Below are positions 13,601-25,017 of a stretch of 64,000 nucleotides of DNA, piece after piece. How positions within the stretch are numbered: the stretch's first letter is position 1; each line of letters opens with the position of its first letter. Position numbers and translations under genes: made by a program. The notes below the pieces were generated by a model. The model was not told the DNA's origin. It did no database searches and was given only the letters and a program-made list of their open reading frames with translations. This DNA is from Serpula lacrymans var. lacrymans S7.9 (taxonomy: Eukaryota > Basidiomycota > Agaricomycetes > Boletales > Serpulaceae), in NCBI RefSeq assembly GCF_000218685.1, contig NW_006763295.1, positions 62,001-126,000 on the forward strand, in the 5' to 3' direction.

Positions 13601-14883
13601 ACCCAATATATACAATGCACTGCAGTGGCACCAGAACCAAATCGTTTGTCCCCCATCTTTACTAGTCCTGATGTTCCGCTTGCAGTTCGGAATTATTATG
13701 AGCATTGGTATGTCAAATCAACTATCGGGCGTCTGTCATATCTTATTGGTGTACGTAATCCGCAGCGCCATCGATTTGTTCAGCTGTTCTAACAAGGTCG
13801 TCAAAGCTGGACGTGATGGTGACGAAGAAGTGTGGTTAGAAAAGGCGTACTTCACTACAGAGGAAGCCTTTCCTACTGTTCTTCGGAGATCAGAAGTCGT
13901 AGCTTTGGAGATGCTTGATATCTCTCCCGTTGAAAACGCCTTGAACGAGATAGAGCAGAAGACCAGAGAACTCGCTGCCCTCAATCTCAGGTACTCGTCA
14001 CTTGCAAAAACGACTCAAACAATACCGACGAATCCGTTATCTATGAGCTTGAACAGTGCAGTGGATGCACCGGTAGAGGGTGGCATATCAACATACCGAG
14101 AAACCTTCTTTGATCCTACTTACGTCACCAAATACCCGGAAAGGGCAGAGCTAGTTGAAAAGTTACGCATTGCCATAGACGATCAGGTAAGTGCGGCCTC
14201 GGCTCTCAACGCTCGAAAGAAACTAATTAAGCTCCCTACCGTAGGTCCGCATCATTGATAGCTGTCTAAAGCTACATGGTCAGCTTTGTCCCCCTGAGAT
14301 GCTTCCTTTCCACGAAACCCTCGAGAAGTTCTTCCGGAAAAACTTCCAGGAAGAAATCCGCCGCTTAGCCATGGACACAGGTTCCGAACAAGTCCCCGTA
14401 TCACCCACGTCAAGATCGTACCTTCCCTCTGCGCCATCACAATACCAGGGGTCAACGCAAGATCAATCTTCACTTCAGCGCTCGATGTCAAACGCCTCAT
14501 CCACACGATCTCCGTTCGTGATTCCCCCGTTACAGTTAGGCATTCAGACTCTCACCTCACCCCTCCTGACACCCCAATCACCCCGTAACTTTTTGCCCCT
14601 GGAGAACCCTATGAGGACTAAGCAAACGCCGCTTCAGCAACATCTCGCTCATCTTACTCGGCACGGCTTGACCGGCGTCTCTTCTGGGCCTCGCGAAACC
14701 AGCGGAAGTGATGGAGAAGCAGAATCGCTTCATGACTCTCTGATCACCGTAGGTAACGGCGCTTCAGCTGTCGGACTATCAGGTGCATCAGTAGCTGCCT
14801 CTAATGTAGGTAGCCTAGGCTCTATCAAAGGGCGCCTCTCCAGATTTGGAAGTCTAAACTTTAGTCGTCGTGGTGGTTCATAA
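7660..14883 (+). CDS. DOCK-family guanine nucleotide exchange factor (SH3, DHR-1, DHR-2)
   Basis: Twelve exons (7660-7928, 8002-9624, 9681-11486, 11542-12124, 12178-12309, 12366-12881, 12930-13104, 13158-13236, 13292-13430, 13481-13707, 13766-14186, 14245-14883) total 6609 bases, 2202 residues. An SH3-like N-terminus (about residues 10-110; LEVGDEVYAFEK, GIWYRGYVV) is split by intron 1. A C2/DHR-1 domain lies at about 660-815 (RNELYIKLWSGDF, GSGEPEVTQFHSIVF, PNWHLFFTFRHRTG). The catalytic DHR-2 domain fills about 1600-2060, with AALTLKLHSDLHEW, YFRVSFYGDFPDAIRNKQFIYRG and WLEKAYFTTEEAFP. A Ser/Pro-rich tail ends the protein. DOCK proteins load GTP onto Rac/Cdc42-type GTPases, usually with an ELMO partner; the yeast relative is Dck1. 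A role in polarity, cytoskeleton or stress signalling at membranes is inferred. It converges on the Medusa gene, about 440 bases away. Confidence 0.93.
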
Positions 14884-15322
14884 TCTTTTCAGAATTTACT
14901 TTCTTTTTAGTGTGTTTCTACATTACAGGTTCGATGATATGCTGGATGATCTGAATGACTCGCTGTAGCTTTCACACTTTCTTTTTTTACAACACTATAT
15001 TTGCATACTTGCTAATAACAATTTTTCCGTAAGAGGAGGATACCCAAGATGAAAAGAAATGCCAAAAGGGGGGCGGGAATTGTAATACAGAGAAATATAT
15101 GGATGAACTAGGTATAACAAGGTTACATATGGTCATATATATATATACGAATAATGAAACAATCAGAGTAGCGCAAGTCCGTGACAAAGAATGAGGAAAT
15201 GATACATACATACAACAGGCAAATTAAAAATAACATATGGGGGGTTGAGGAGAGATACGGAAGGGCAGCGGGGATCGGAAACTGAGACAGACGAAGACAA
15301 TGCGATAAATACGAAAGCTTCT
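14884..15322. other. convergent 3' ends, with AT microsatellite
   Basis: This is the shared 3' region of the DOCK gene (+) and the Medusa gene (-). It contains a short AT dinucleotide run at about 15136-15148. No gene is seen; it should hold both polyadenylation regions. Confidence 0.5.
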
Positions 15323-17257
15323 TCAAGCTGCTTGATCGACGAATTCATCATGCATATTGTGTTCACGGAGCGTCTGAAAATCGAGCGAATCGTAGGTATT
15401 GAGGGGGTAGTTTACACCGTACATGTCGAGAGGATCCTGGGGGAAACACGCTGGTTCATATTTTGAAGGCTGAGAACTACTGAAATCATCCTGTTGAATA
15501 TTTGGGACGGCCATCCCAACCGTATTCATGTCCCATACACCATGCGATAAGTCTACATTGTCCTGAAGAGGATAGTCGGACAGGAAAGTCTGGGAGACTG
15601 GCGAAGAGGACGATGAGTCCGAGGACACAGGGGTGTAGAGGTCAATGCACGAATTGCTGTTGGGTACACTGTACAACATCTGTTGCGAGTCGGGTGTGGG
15701 TAGGTATACGTTCATCATGTTGGAGTCGACAAATGAGGATAAAGACTGCTGGTTGACATCCCCCTCGAAATCATTTCTGTAAGACGAAGAGGCCGGAGGC
15801 AAGTCCAACGAGAGGCCTGGAAGGCTGGGGGACCTCGACATTTTATGAGAGCTTGAGAGTGGTAGCCCGCCGCCGCCGTGATGGACGTCGTATGATGTCT
15901 TGGTTGTATTACTTGTAAGAGTCTGTGAAACATTCATGAGCAACAAAACATTATATCGAGATCAAGATACTCACATATTTCGAGATAATCTTATTCAACG
16001 CTCTAGGCAACTCCACCCAGTTGAACACCTTGATATCTTTCTCAATCTTCCGGGGCTTGGGGTCAGGGAAGTCAACAAGTTTCTGGAAGAAGCGGCTGTA
16101 CTTTGACAACTTGGCGATAGTCGTCGGCTTCAGATGCTCCAAATTTCTCCTAATACGATTCCTCTCGTCCACCTCAAAGTCCAGATCGACAAGGCGCTCC
16201 AACAAATGGATGATGTCAACCGAAGTGATGCAACACCTGTCTACTTCATCAAAGTATATGCAAGAGACGATGATATCCGTCTCATCGTACTCCATCTGTG
16301 GCGCCATGTGTTCAGCGGTCACGATCAACTTGTTGCCGTCCTGGACACGGTAAAAACGCACGAGACGCCTGCCTGCCGCAAGTTCATCCTCGTCCCAGCC
16401 GCGAGAAAGATCGTCGAGGGGTGTCAGCAACTCCAGCACCGCACTCTGAGACGAGTCATCTGCAGGATCTTGGGCATTGCGCGGGCGACGAAGCTCGCGT
16501 GCGCCTCTGGGATTAATTCTGGTGGATGACGCTCTAGCCCTTGTTACTTGGCGAGAGCGGGCGGGTACAGTGTAGTCGGAATCAACTGGCGAGGTTGGGG
16601 TGACATTCCTGTTGGAGGTGGTGCGATTCGTCCTGCGCTTTGACTGGATCTGGTACGGCTGCTGAGCACTTCTGTAGGTTTCAGAATTCGCCCTTGTCTT
16701 TCCACACTGTCCTTGGCATGAGCAAACTAGAGGAAAAGGTGAGCAGTGGACTCGAGTCAAGGACATGATAGAAGACACTTACCGGAATCCCAATAGGTAA
16801 AGTCGCCAAACGTGACCGTGTCAACGGTCGCGCCTTGGTTATCGAGCATCTGCAACGCCAGGGACACTCTAGTAGGCGTCGTGTTTTTCTCATGAACGGG
16901 GGGAATAATGGCCTTTGCCTGCCACACAACAGAGGTGAGTCGGCGGACATCTGTACGAAGTGCGTCCCTGCCGACGAGTAACCTGGCATGGACGTCGGAA
17001 GTTAGAACAGGACCGTCAAACATGTGGAAGTTAACGGTGATAGTAACGTCTTGCTCGCCCTCCGAAGGCGTATAACCGATGACTTGGATGAGACCCCCCG
17101 TGGAGGCCATGGTGCGGGGGCGTGGGTCAACGATAGACCGAGGTTGATGGCGAGGAGGGACAACACCACCGCGGCTCATGTTGCTACGGCCGTCGATGAC
17201 GGTGGGGTTGATTGCAGCAGGGAACATGGCACTTGACCGCACAGCGCGAGGAGACAT
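15323..17257 (-). CDS. medA: Medusa (MedA)-type developmental transcription regulator
   Basis: Three coding exons (17257-16783, 16726-15975, 15922-15323) total 1827 bases, 608 residues. The N-terminal part (about 45-160) resembles an IPT/TIG-like fold, opening with GLIQVIGYTPSEGEQDVTITV and closing with FGDFTYWDS. The next region is basic. Residues about 258-409 are the conserved Medusa block: DDLSRGWDEDELAAGRRLVRF, IVSCIYFDEVDRCCITSVDI, NRIRRNLEHLKP and PKPRKIEKDIKVFNW. A Ser-rich tail follows. In Aspergillus medA controls conidiophore development, and in Ustilago the orthologue affects pheromone response and virulence, so a role in development or mating is likely here. An intron in the 5' UTR (donor near 17331) ends in CAG exactly before the start codon, so the start depends on this splice. 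Domain assignment is confident; the targets in this species are unknown. Confidence 0.88.
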
Positions 17258-19087
17258 CTGCTGGAAGAGCATGATGAACGTTGGGAGGTGGGGGTGATAG
17301 ATGAGCACGCAGGAAAAAAAACGAGGCTTACCGGGTCCTGATAAGAACGAAAGTTGACGATGTGGCTATGAAGATGAAGCTTCGAAGATAGAAAGAAGCG
17401 GACGCCGGTCGGTTTAAGAATGTTGGAAGTGGCTGACAGAAACTTACTAGTACGATTCAGAGGAGGCTGACAGCAATGGAAGGTGGGATGCTAGTGCGAG
17501 GGGGTCTTAAGAAGCCTCGGTGACCAGGATGGTACTTAAACTCGGAAGAGGAATGTTTGAAACCGCCAGGTGCTTGGGCTAAAAAGGAAAAAAAGAGGGT
17601 TTGTAAGGAATATTTGGCTTTTAAAAGCAGACGAGAATGGATATATCGACGAATGGACAAAGAAGGCACGGGCGAAAAGCGTATAGGGGAGAGCGCAGTG
17701 GACATAGGAACAATGGTACCTTTATTGATAATAATAGTGATAAGGACTCCGACGGGGGAGTGGCCATGGGCTACCCCTCTAAAGGAAACTGCGCTTTCGG
17801 ATAGAGGGCGTCATCTGGCCATTGTCTGCATAATTGGCGAGATCGGACTAGTATAAAGGAAGGAAGGAAGTGCTGTGGACAGAGATCTATGGCAATGATG
17901 AAAATAAAAACAAATGCGGATGGGCATAGCCCTGGCAGACATGCACCCTCTTCGGCAAAGGTAGCTAGGGCCATGTGGCATGGGCTGGCCACCCGCCGCC
18001 TGGCTGGGCGTTTGGTAGCCTCGTGTTGGGCCCAAGTGCCTTTTGGGACAAGACAAGAGCGATCTGTGAACACAATCTTGGATGAATATATGAATATGCC
18101 ATGTCACCGTGCTGGGTGCAATGACAAGAGAACGGGAATTGTACCTGGGAGTGCAAGCGCAGCCTCATATATACATTGAATATTCTACAAAATTCTGTGT
18201 TGCAGCTGCTAGAGTACGGCGGCCAGGATGTTGCATAGCCATAGTGTTACCATAATGTTGGCCTAATGGCAGTCTAAGTCTAAAGCATACTGTGGCCATT
18301 AGGAGAAACGTGGTAAATCACGATGGCACAATCTGTCTTCGCGGAGTTCAAATCGAGCACCCTAAATTACCATCAATTCTAGGCCTACATATCGGACTCT
18401 GAATATTAGACAATATCCCGAAGGTGGCACAATGCCGGCACACCCGTATTCATACTCCGCTTATTTCCCGATATAGTAAGGACATGTGCCGTAACGCTCA
18501 CGCTGCCGCGGCGAGCTACTCTGCTCGCTAAAGCCAAGCCTACACAGAACTGTCCAATGTCACTCCCTCCATTGTTCTTGATGTCCTTGTGCCCCGCTCA
18601 TTTCTCGACATATTGATATTAATTAAATTAATTATCTTCTTCTTGACCGATCTAGACGTTAGGCATTATTTTAACACCGTCCCCATCACATCTTTCTGCT
18701 ACTACTAGTGCTAATCACCATGCCCTCGACGAAGAACACCCACACGGCAGGCCTAATATGTCTCGGCCTGCGAACATGCTCGAGGGAGCTTAGGACTCGA
18801 ACTAATACTAATCAGGACCATATCCTCCTCAACCTTGCTTTCATCTCAAAATGGTAGCACAAACTCGCCAGCGACAAATTGCCCGGTACCGCCAAGCTGG
18901 TCACAACTGTCAATCATTGGACCAACATATCAATCTCCTAGAACTATCTCCCGCCGTCAAATTATGTTAACAATGCCACCCCAAGAGAATCGTCAAATAA
19001 TCAAATAATTAAATAGTACTCATAAGCACCGAAAACGTATTATCAAACTATATTAGGGGCTCTAGAACAAGGCAATTGCAATGTGGG
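17258..19087. other. Medusa 5' leader and long gene-poor intergenic DNA
   Basis: The first few hundred bases hold the Medusa leader, including the intron ending at 17258. From about 17900 to 19080 no gene can be supported. AT-rich patches occur near 18620-18660 and 18990-19020. The segment could be an old, decayed mobile element, but no terminal repeats or element-type coding sequence were found. Confidence 0.4.
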
Positions 19088-20524
19088 TCAGCCATGCATG
19101 CAAGTGACATGGCGGGGATCCCATCGACCCCCAATCTTCTTCTTCCACCTCGTCCTTCCATGGCCCGTATCCTCATTGCGACTAGCGCCCTCAATCGTTA
19201 TCTCACTCCCAGTCCCACCACGAGTGGAGCCATTCCCCTCGGAATTATCATCCGTACTATTCTCAATACCAACACCGCCGCCGCGATCACTCACCCAAAT
19301 TCGTCCCACGGGCGGAACATGCCCCTCGGCCGAGAGTACGCGTTCGCAAGTCGAACAGCGGTCCACGAATAAACCCTGATACGAACAGAGCAGGTCCTAC
19401 AGAGTGGTCATGTTGTTAGCACTTACAAAAGCATTCTTTGAATGAAAGCAACAATGCAAAAGCTTACCACGAGAGCTTGGATTGACACCTTGGGATCGGA
19501 CTGCACCATCTTTGCAAGCTGCTGTGAGAGGCTCTGAAAGGCTAAATAATCCGATTGCATATGTGGTAATTTCTGCACGAGTCACAACGACATAATAATG
19601 AGCCCGAGAGAGCGGCGCAGAAAAAATTTAACCAGATTCGGGAAGAGAAAAAAAAACGCCCACCTTTTCCCTCGGCCCAAACGCCGTGACACTCTCAACA
19701 ACGAAAGTCGAGTCCCCCTCGCAACTAGGCGCGAGCGATATATACGTTGTGAGGACGTCGTAGATCGTGAACCGCAATACAACAGCGCCGATAGGAGTAG
19801 CCTGCCGTTGCGATGGAGGTGCTCCAGTCCGCTCCCAAATATGCAGCTTGCACAGCGATCCCGACCCACCGCCGTTGAACGTTCGAATGTAGTCCATCAA
19901 ACTATCAGCCCCTAGTGGTCCCTGGTCATCCTCACTGGGAGGCGGAAACAGCGATGGAGACGGGTCCTTTTGTGAGATCGAATATGACTGCGGCTGGGGA
20001 GAGAGAGATTCCGGGGTGGGCGTACGCCTGTATTAATTCAGCGTGAGTAGATAGCTACAATAGTTCGTTGCTTATGTCCAGTAACCACACGGAAATAAAT
20101 CTCATGGGTGTATACAGAGTGGCATCTCGCAAACTAATAGATACGGACGTGGCCAGAAAAAAACATACCGTCTCCTCTTCCTCTCTCTCTCCTTGAAAAA
20201 TCCAACTCCAAGCCCAGTCGCATCCACCTTCTGCGCAGCCGTAAGCGCATCCTGCACCTTATCCGCCCGCAGCTCCTCCGTCACCTCGCTTAGCACTTGG
20301 AACTGTTGCTTCAGAGCACCAGGAACCCCAGAAACAACGACAGAAGAGGAGAACGCGGCGGGCGAGAATACGGCAGACGAGAAGGCATCTGCAGAGGTTG
20401 GTGGGTGGAGAAGGAGGGTGGGGATTTGGCGGATGGATTGGAGGCGGGCGTGAAAATCGGTGAGGGTCTGGATATGGGATTGGAGTGTGACCAGCGTTTG
20501 ATCGCGTGGTGAGTCGCTCTGCAT
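19088..20524 (-). CDS. MED27: Mediator complex subunit 27
   Basis: Four exons (20524-20169, 20027-19664, 19572-19468, 19396-19088) give 377 residues. The N-terminus is helical (LQSHIQTLTDFHARLQSIRQIPTLLL). A middle region holds SLMDYIRTFN and LCKLHIWER, followed by a beta-rich segment (AVVLRFTIYDVLTTYISLAP). The short third exon reads YLAFQSLSQQLAKMVQSDPKVSI. The C-terminus contains DLLCSYQGLFVDRCSTCERVL and ends WDPRHVTCMHG, giving a Cys/His set that could bind zinc as in Med27. Med27 belongs to the Mediator tail/upper-tail module that links activators to RNA polymerase II. The frame closes exactly at every junction. Conserved positions are recalled, not aligned, so the family call is likely but not certain. 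Confidence 0.7.
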
Positions 20525-21280
20525 CGTGTATACAAGATAGAAAGTAGGCGGTGCAATGCAATTAAGGGGATATAAACGATCTCTCTTGCTGAAGAGCAGG
20601 ACGATCGTTGAACCTGATCCCGTGCCGCTACCTGCCGCTACTCTGTCATCATAAATTTCAAAATCTCGGTGGTGGTATGACTGAAAGCATGGAAGCGTAC
20701 ACTCAGAAACTAAGTGTGAACCAAGTGAGACAAATGGTGTGCCAGAGAATGCTGCCTGCTCCTGTTTTGAATCGTGACTGTTGGCAAGTCCTCCGACCAA
20801 GTGTCTCTGAGGAAGCTCCTGCGACACATCATAAGAAGATTAACAAGGATACCCTTGGGTAATGCTCTGTGATAACTCACGACTTTTGCTTCAATTCCAG
20901 CTTGGATAGTGAACTCTTTAACGTAGTTTCCAGTGTGAAGTGACCCAACTGTAACTTAGTGCGTTTGTTAGTGAGACTGGTCATAGTAGTAACAACGTGA
21001 TCCACGAAAAGCGCCTACGTCACGTGATCGGAGTTTTCCTCGATCATTTCGGTTTCAGTGTGCAAGTTAGTTTGCTTCAAGTAAAACACACTGGCGAAAG
21101 TCACTGCGATAATATAGCACTATTCTGTGTTCATGTGAGAATGACCAAAAGAACTAAAGTACAGCTTCTCTTTGCTACAGTTTTGACGATACAATATGTG
21201 ACCTTGCAGGTTTGTGTTGAATGAATGAATCAATGAACACGGCCCACCAGGGCTAAATGCTCTACCCGTCTTGTACTCAT
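20525..21280. other. Med27 upstream region
   Basis: No gene supported. A CACGTG box lies at 21021-21026, within TACGTCACGTGATC, about 500 bases upstream of the Med27 start. The right part is presumably 3' UTR of the minus-strand gene ending at 21281. Confidence 0.4.
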
Positions 21281-22114
21281 TTAGTCGTCGGCGGCAACAG
21301 AAATTCCAACAAGCCCACACCACCCTACATTCCCAGCCATACTATGCCCACCAGTAGCCTTGAATTTCCCCAGCAATAAGCAGGCAATCAAACCCCCCGA
21401 GCCGGGTCCACCAAAAGCGAAGAAACAGTACCGCTCTTCAAGCTGCTCGAAAGCCGCTATAAACGCATCCATCTCCGGCCCCTGTGCATTGGTTTGGGTG
21501 GCGATGTTTATGCTGGAAGGAAGACCTAGGGGCGGACGAAGTTCGATGTTCTCGATCTACATGTTTATTGGTGAGAGCATCAGAAAGGGGTGATGTACGT
21601 GTAGATAGAGTTACGGTTATGAAAGTCCCCCCAAAAAATATGCAAAGAAGGGATCTAAACACACCTGCTTTACAGACCACCCATCGAGTCCCAGTGCACG
21701 GAGCACCTCTCGCTCCTTCCCTCTCCCATAGTCACCCTCGCCAAGCCACACACCGACATCGGCATGCTCGTCACTCTCACTCGTATGCCCGGCGACAATA
21801 CTCCCGCAGGTCAGCGACTCAGCCGCCCCATGTGCTGCGTGCGTCAGACGCGAGACGAACTCCTGAGCGGGCGCATCTGGCGGGTGGGTTCCAGAGGCGA
21901 GGACCGATAGACGCGAAGGGAGGAATTTCAGCGCAGGACTGGATGCTCCGGCGGTAAGCTGAGCTTGCGATTCGGTCTCAATCTGAAGAAGAGCTGCTAG
22001 AGTTGAGACCACTGCAGACGAAGACGATTCTGATGAAGGGTAATGGCTTTGGATGGTTTGGATAAAGTCTCTCTGGTTTTTGAGGGTATCGAGATCAAGT
22101 CTAATGGTGGCCAT
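21281..22114 (-). CDS. conserved-looking hypothetical protein (241 aa)
   Basis: Two exons (22114-21665 and 21556-21281) joined by a GTGTGT...TGTAG intron encode 241 residues. I do not recognise the family. The N-terminus (MATIRLDLDTLKNQRDFIQTI) looks helical. The middle is Ser/Ala/His-rich, with GSIVAGHTSES and LGLDGWSVKQIENIELRPPLG. The C-terminal third is glycine-rich and hydrophobic (FFAFGGPGSGGLIACLLLGKF), resembling a nucleotide- or cofactor-binding turn, though no standard P-loop or kinase motif is present. No signal peptide is evident. Splice sites and frame are good, so the gene is probably real. Confidence 0.65.
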
Positions 22115-22683
22115 TTTTCAGTTCTGATGATATGCAGAGTATGAAAGTGAAAGTAACAGGTCGTACGAGATCAGCGATGCGTTGGAGTCACTGAGATCAT
22201 TACCCCTCTCCAAGATATCGGTCATGTGCATTTCACGTGATGCGCGTATACTAAGCCATTCATTCCAATAGAGAGAACGTCTTCGATACCAGGATAAATA
22301 TCCTTAGTACAACTCGAAAATTAGTGTCTGTATACCTTAGAGTGTTTGGTACATACACGGCTCAGAAGTATATACAACCTCAATTCAGTGGAAACGTATT
22401 ATCGAGGCATACGTGAAACTAATAGATTAAACAAGAAACTACGCTTTAAGCCGTTAGATATCCGTACCATACCAAGCAACCAAAAGCTCACACATTTACA
22501 AAATAAAACCACCGAAAGGACAGGCCGTTCGATTGCTTGAATTCGGTGCGCGACAAAGCGATTGTTCACAGGTATTTCAGCTCGTCCACAGACGCGTCTC
22601 GCGTCTCCTTCTTCTTGCACCACCCCCTCACACTTCATCTCATACACCACTCATCCCATACACCATCGCATCCGATATATTGA
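22115..22683. other. divergent intergenic region
   Basis: This lies between the minus-strand gene starting at 22114 and the plus-strand gene starting at 22684. It probably contains both promoters. A CACGTG box occurs near 22236. Nothing else recognised. Confidence 0.4.
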
Positions 22684-23648
22684 ATGATGGCAGACGCCTA
22701 CGTGCATTCCCATAACGAGCTAATCGCAGCGCAAGCTCTCATCCATCTCTCCGTTCAGGAGACACCGCTTTCTCGTATGTCCCTGCACTTCATTCTCAAC
22801 GATGCCACCAGTGCCACCGAGGTCAACAATACCCTCAACGCCCATACTCATGTATCGCGTAATAATTCAGGTCTTTCAAGCGCTCGGGGCACTTCTTCGG
22901 CCCCCCCGATGAACGCCCTCGCGGACAATTTCAGTTCACAAGCGCCGCAAACCAAAGTAACTCGGGGGGAACAAGTAGGCCCAGTAAAAGGAAAAAAACA
23001 GGGAGCTAAGTTGGAGCATCTACATTGGGAATATCAACGTCAAAGATTCAGGCGAGATAGCCAAGACGTACCGTGCAAGATACGTCGAGTGTCTTCCATA
23101 GATGAGGAGAAAGGTCAGTCTACTGTATTGCCTGATTAGTATACATTGTGTTGACAAATACTCGAATTCATTTTCGTAGCAGAATTGGATTCCAGTCGTA
23201 GGGCAGAGGAGGTCCCGACAAAAGAGGAGAGGCCCAAGGAGGCGAAGGCAAGCGAAGACGATAGGACAATCCGGTCAAGGTCTTACACAAGACGAAAACG
23301 ACCTTGGCTAATCCCAGAGAAGCCAACCCGCACGTCCGCTCGCATTCGCAACGGGTCACAGTCAGTCATAAAAAAATATCATTGGACATTACTAACCTCT
23401 GCTGCAGCAAGACCACAAGTTCTGCATCTAGCGACACTGCTGAATCAAGAACAACCGAGATCAGTGTAGTGGGAGAAAAGGTGAAGAGAGGGGAACGAGA
23501 GGTATCATGGAAGAGAAAAAGGGAACCGACTTCAGATGGGCGAAAAGCCTCAAAGGCTCACATCACAATCAGGCTACCACCCCAGGCTGGTATGCGAATA
23601 GGGTTTGATAACTTCAAACACAATTCACACACCATCCCAGAGCAGTAA
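22684..23648 (+). CDS. basic orphan protein, possibly nuclear (283 aa)
   Basis: Three exons (22684-23113, 23180-23360, 23408-23648) sum to 852 bases, 283 residues. No family is recognised. The first 75 residues are neutral (MADAYVHSHNELIAAQALIHL). The rest is rich in K, R, E and S, with nuclear-localisation-like clusters (SYTRRKRPWLIPEKPTRTSAR, SWKRKREPTSDGRK). The end (ITIRLPPQAGMRIGFDNFKHN) is encoded inside the first copy of a 173-bp tandem duplication that continues past the stop codon. Introns carry GTCAGT donors, weaker than GTAAGT. An initiator pair MM lets translation start at 22684 or 22687. A DNA- or RNA-associated role is inference from charge only. Confidence 0.55.
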
Positions 23649-23935
23649 ATAGTAGATGGAAGTCCTTCGTTGGAGTGGAAGTCGATTGCCTGTATTCTCA
23701 TAATCAACGAACACAACAGAATCCTCATTTGCTGTTACGTCGATATGCTGCCACTTTGGCTGGTATGCAAAGAGGGTTTGACAATTTGAAAGAAAATTAG
23801 CATACAACCCCAGGGCGGTACATACTAATAGGTTCTCCGTAGGAGCGGAATCTGATTGCCTGGATTCTCAGAATCGATAGACGCCAACAGAATTTTCATT
23901 CGTTGTCGCGTCGGTATGCTACCATTCTGACAGAG
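23585..23935 (+). repeat. degenerate 173-bp tandem duplication
   Basis: Copy 1 starts at 23585 (GGCTGGTATGCGAATAGGG) and copy 2 at 23758 (GGCTGGTATGCAAAGAGGG). The two then run in parallel through matching landmarks: GTAGATGGAAGTCC versus AGGTTCTCCGTAGGAG, GATTGCCTG.ATTCTCA.AATC, ACAGAAT.CTCATT, and GTCG.TATGCT.CCA. They differ by scattered substitutions and small indels. Copy 1 includes the last codons and the stop of the preceding gene; copy 2 has no matching open frame of useful length. Confidence 0.8.
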
Positions 23936-24557
23936 CTTCTGATCTTCTATGCTTACTACGGTCAGTTGATTCAGTCCCAGCTGTCAGAAAATGACATACC
24001 TCGTAAACGTAGGTAACGGGCGTCGAAGTCTTGTATTCCTGTACTTCGTGGCATCAACGCTCAGTAAAATTTCAACCAATAGACTTCTCTGGAAAAGGCC
24101 GTCGTGATCATCTTGAACGGTGTCGAGAGTGAAAAAATAATTTGTTGGGCGTTTGTCAAAAGAAAGGCACACTGGAAAAATCATGAAGAAACGGATAAAC
24201 ACGTTTCGGTCTCGAAAGGCCGAGGACTGATGAGATACCTGGGCCTCAACCAGGTTCATCACGGGGCGAAAGGGCTTGTCCAATAGGGCAATCTCGGTGA
24301 CCTTCAGGCGCGCTTATTACTCACCATAATTAGGTACTATGCCGGCATCAATAAAGCCATGTTTTCCTAGGCTCCAGAGCGGTGAAGGGCAGGAAAAAAT
24401 TCAGAACGAATATAGGCTTACCGGCATGTCAAAAACCTATAAAGACCCGTTCCACTGCGCTGTATAATCATCATCCAGCACTTCTACCTGCTTTACTCTC
24501 GAGTCCAACACTCTTACCCAGACACTCATTACTCTCCAAAGCCAGCTCATTAACAAA
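23936..24557 (+). promoter_or_regulatory. hydrophobin promoter and leader
   Basis: A TATAAA box at 24438-24443 lies 115-120 bases before the hydrophobin start codon, with a pyrimidine- and CA-rich leader after it, as is usual for strongly expressed fungal genes. Between 23936 and 24420 nothing else is recognised. Confidence 0.6.
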
Positions 24558-25017
24558 ATGTTCGCTCGCATCTCCACTCTCTTGTTCACCCTCCTCTTCG
24601 CTCTCATGGCTATCGCCAGCCCTATCGTTGAGCGTACCGGCAGCACTGTTAACCAGTGCAACACTGGTTCTATTTCTTGCTGCAACAGCGTCCAAGACGT
24701 GAGTCTTTTCATGGTAATTAATGGTGACCATCATTGCTGATGGTTCGACCAGTCCAACTCCACTGCGGTGACGGGTCTCTTGGGTCTCCTCGGCGTCAGC
24801 CTCGAGGGCATCGTTGGTCAAGTTGGCTTGAGCTGCTCTCCTCTCAGCGTTATCGGAGTCGGCGGTGCAAGCTCTTGCAACGCCGAACCTGTCTGCTGCA
24901 CCAACAACCAATTCGTAAGTTCTCCCTTTCAATGTCATAAGGGAGGGAAGGTCTGATCTTCTTGTTCAGAACGGCTTGATCAACCTCGGTTGCTCGCCCA
25001 TCAACCTCAACCTCTAA
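24558..25017 (+). CDS. class I hydrophobin
   Basis: Three exons (24558-24698, 24753-24914, 24970-25017) encode 116 residues. A signal peptide (MFARISTLLFTLLFALMAIAS) is followed by a short region and the full eight-cysteine signature: C34, CC41-42, C75, C89, CC95-96, C109. The spacing C-X6-CC-X32-C-X13-C-X5-CC-X12-C fits class I. The loop between the third and fourth cysteines is Gly/Leu/Val-rich, as needed for rodlet assembly. Hydrophobins are secreted, self-assemble at air-water interfaces, and coat aerial hyphae, spores and fruiting bodies. The two intron positions, one soon after the CC doublet and one near the last cysteine, are typical of Agaricomycete hydrophobin genes. A TATA box at 24438 supports an inducible, strongly transcribed gene. 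Confidence 0.96.

Noticed and set aside
18200..19080. Possible decayed transposable element
   Set aside because: AT-rich patches and gene poverty suggested it, but no terminal repeats, target-site duplications or element-type coding sequence could be found.
23984..24283. 99-codon minus-strand frame after the tandem duplication
   Set aside because: No motif, no conserved-looking segment, and it lies in the upstream region of the hydrophobin gene.
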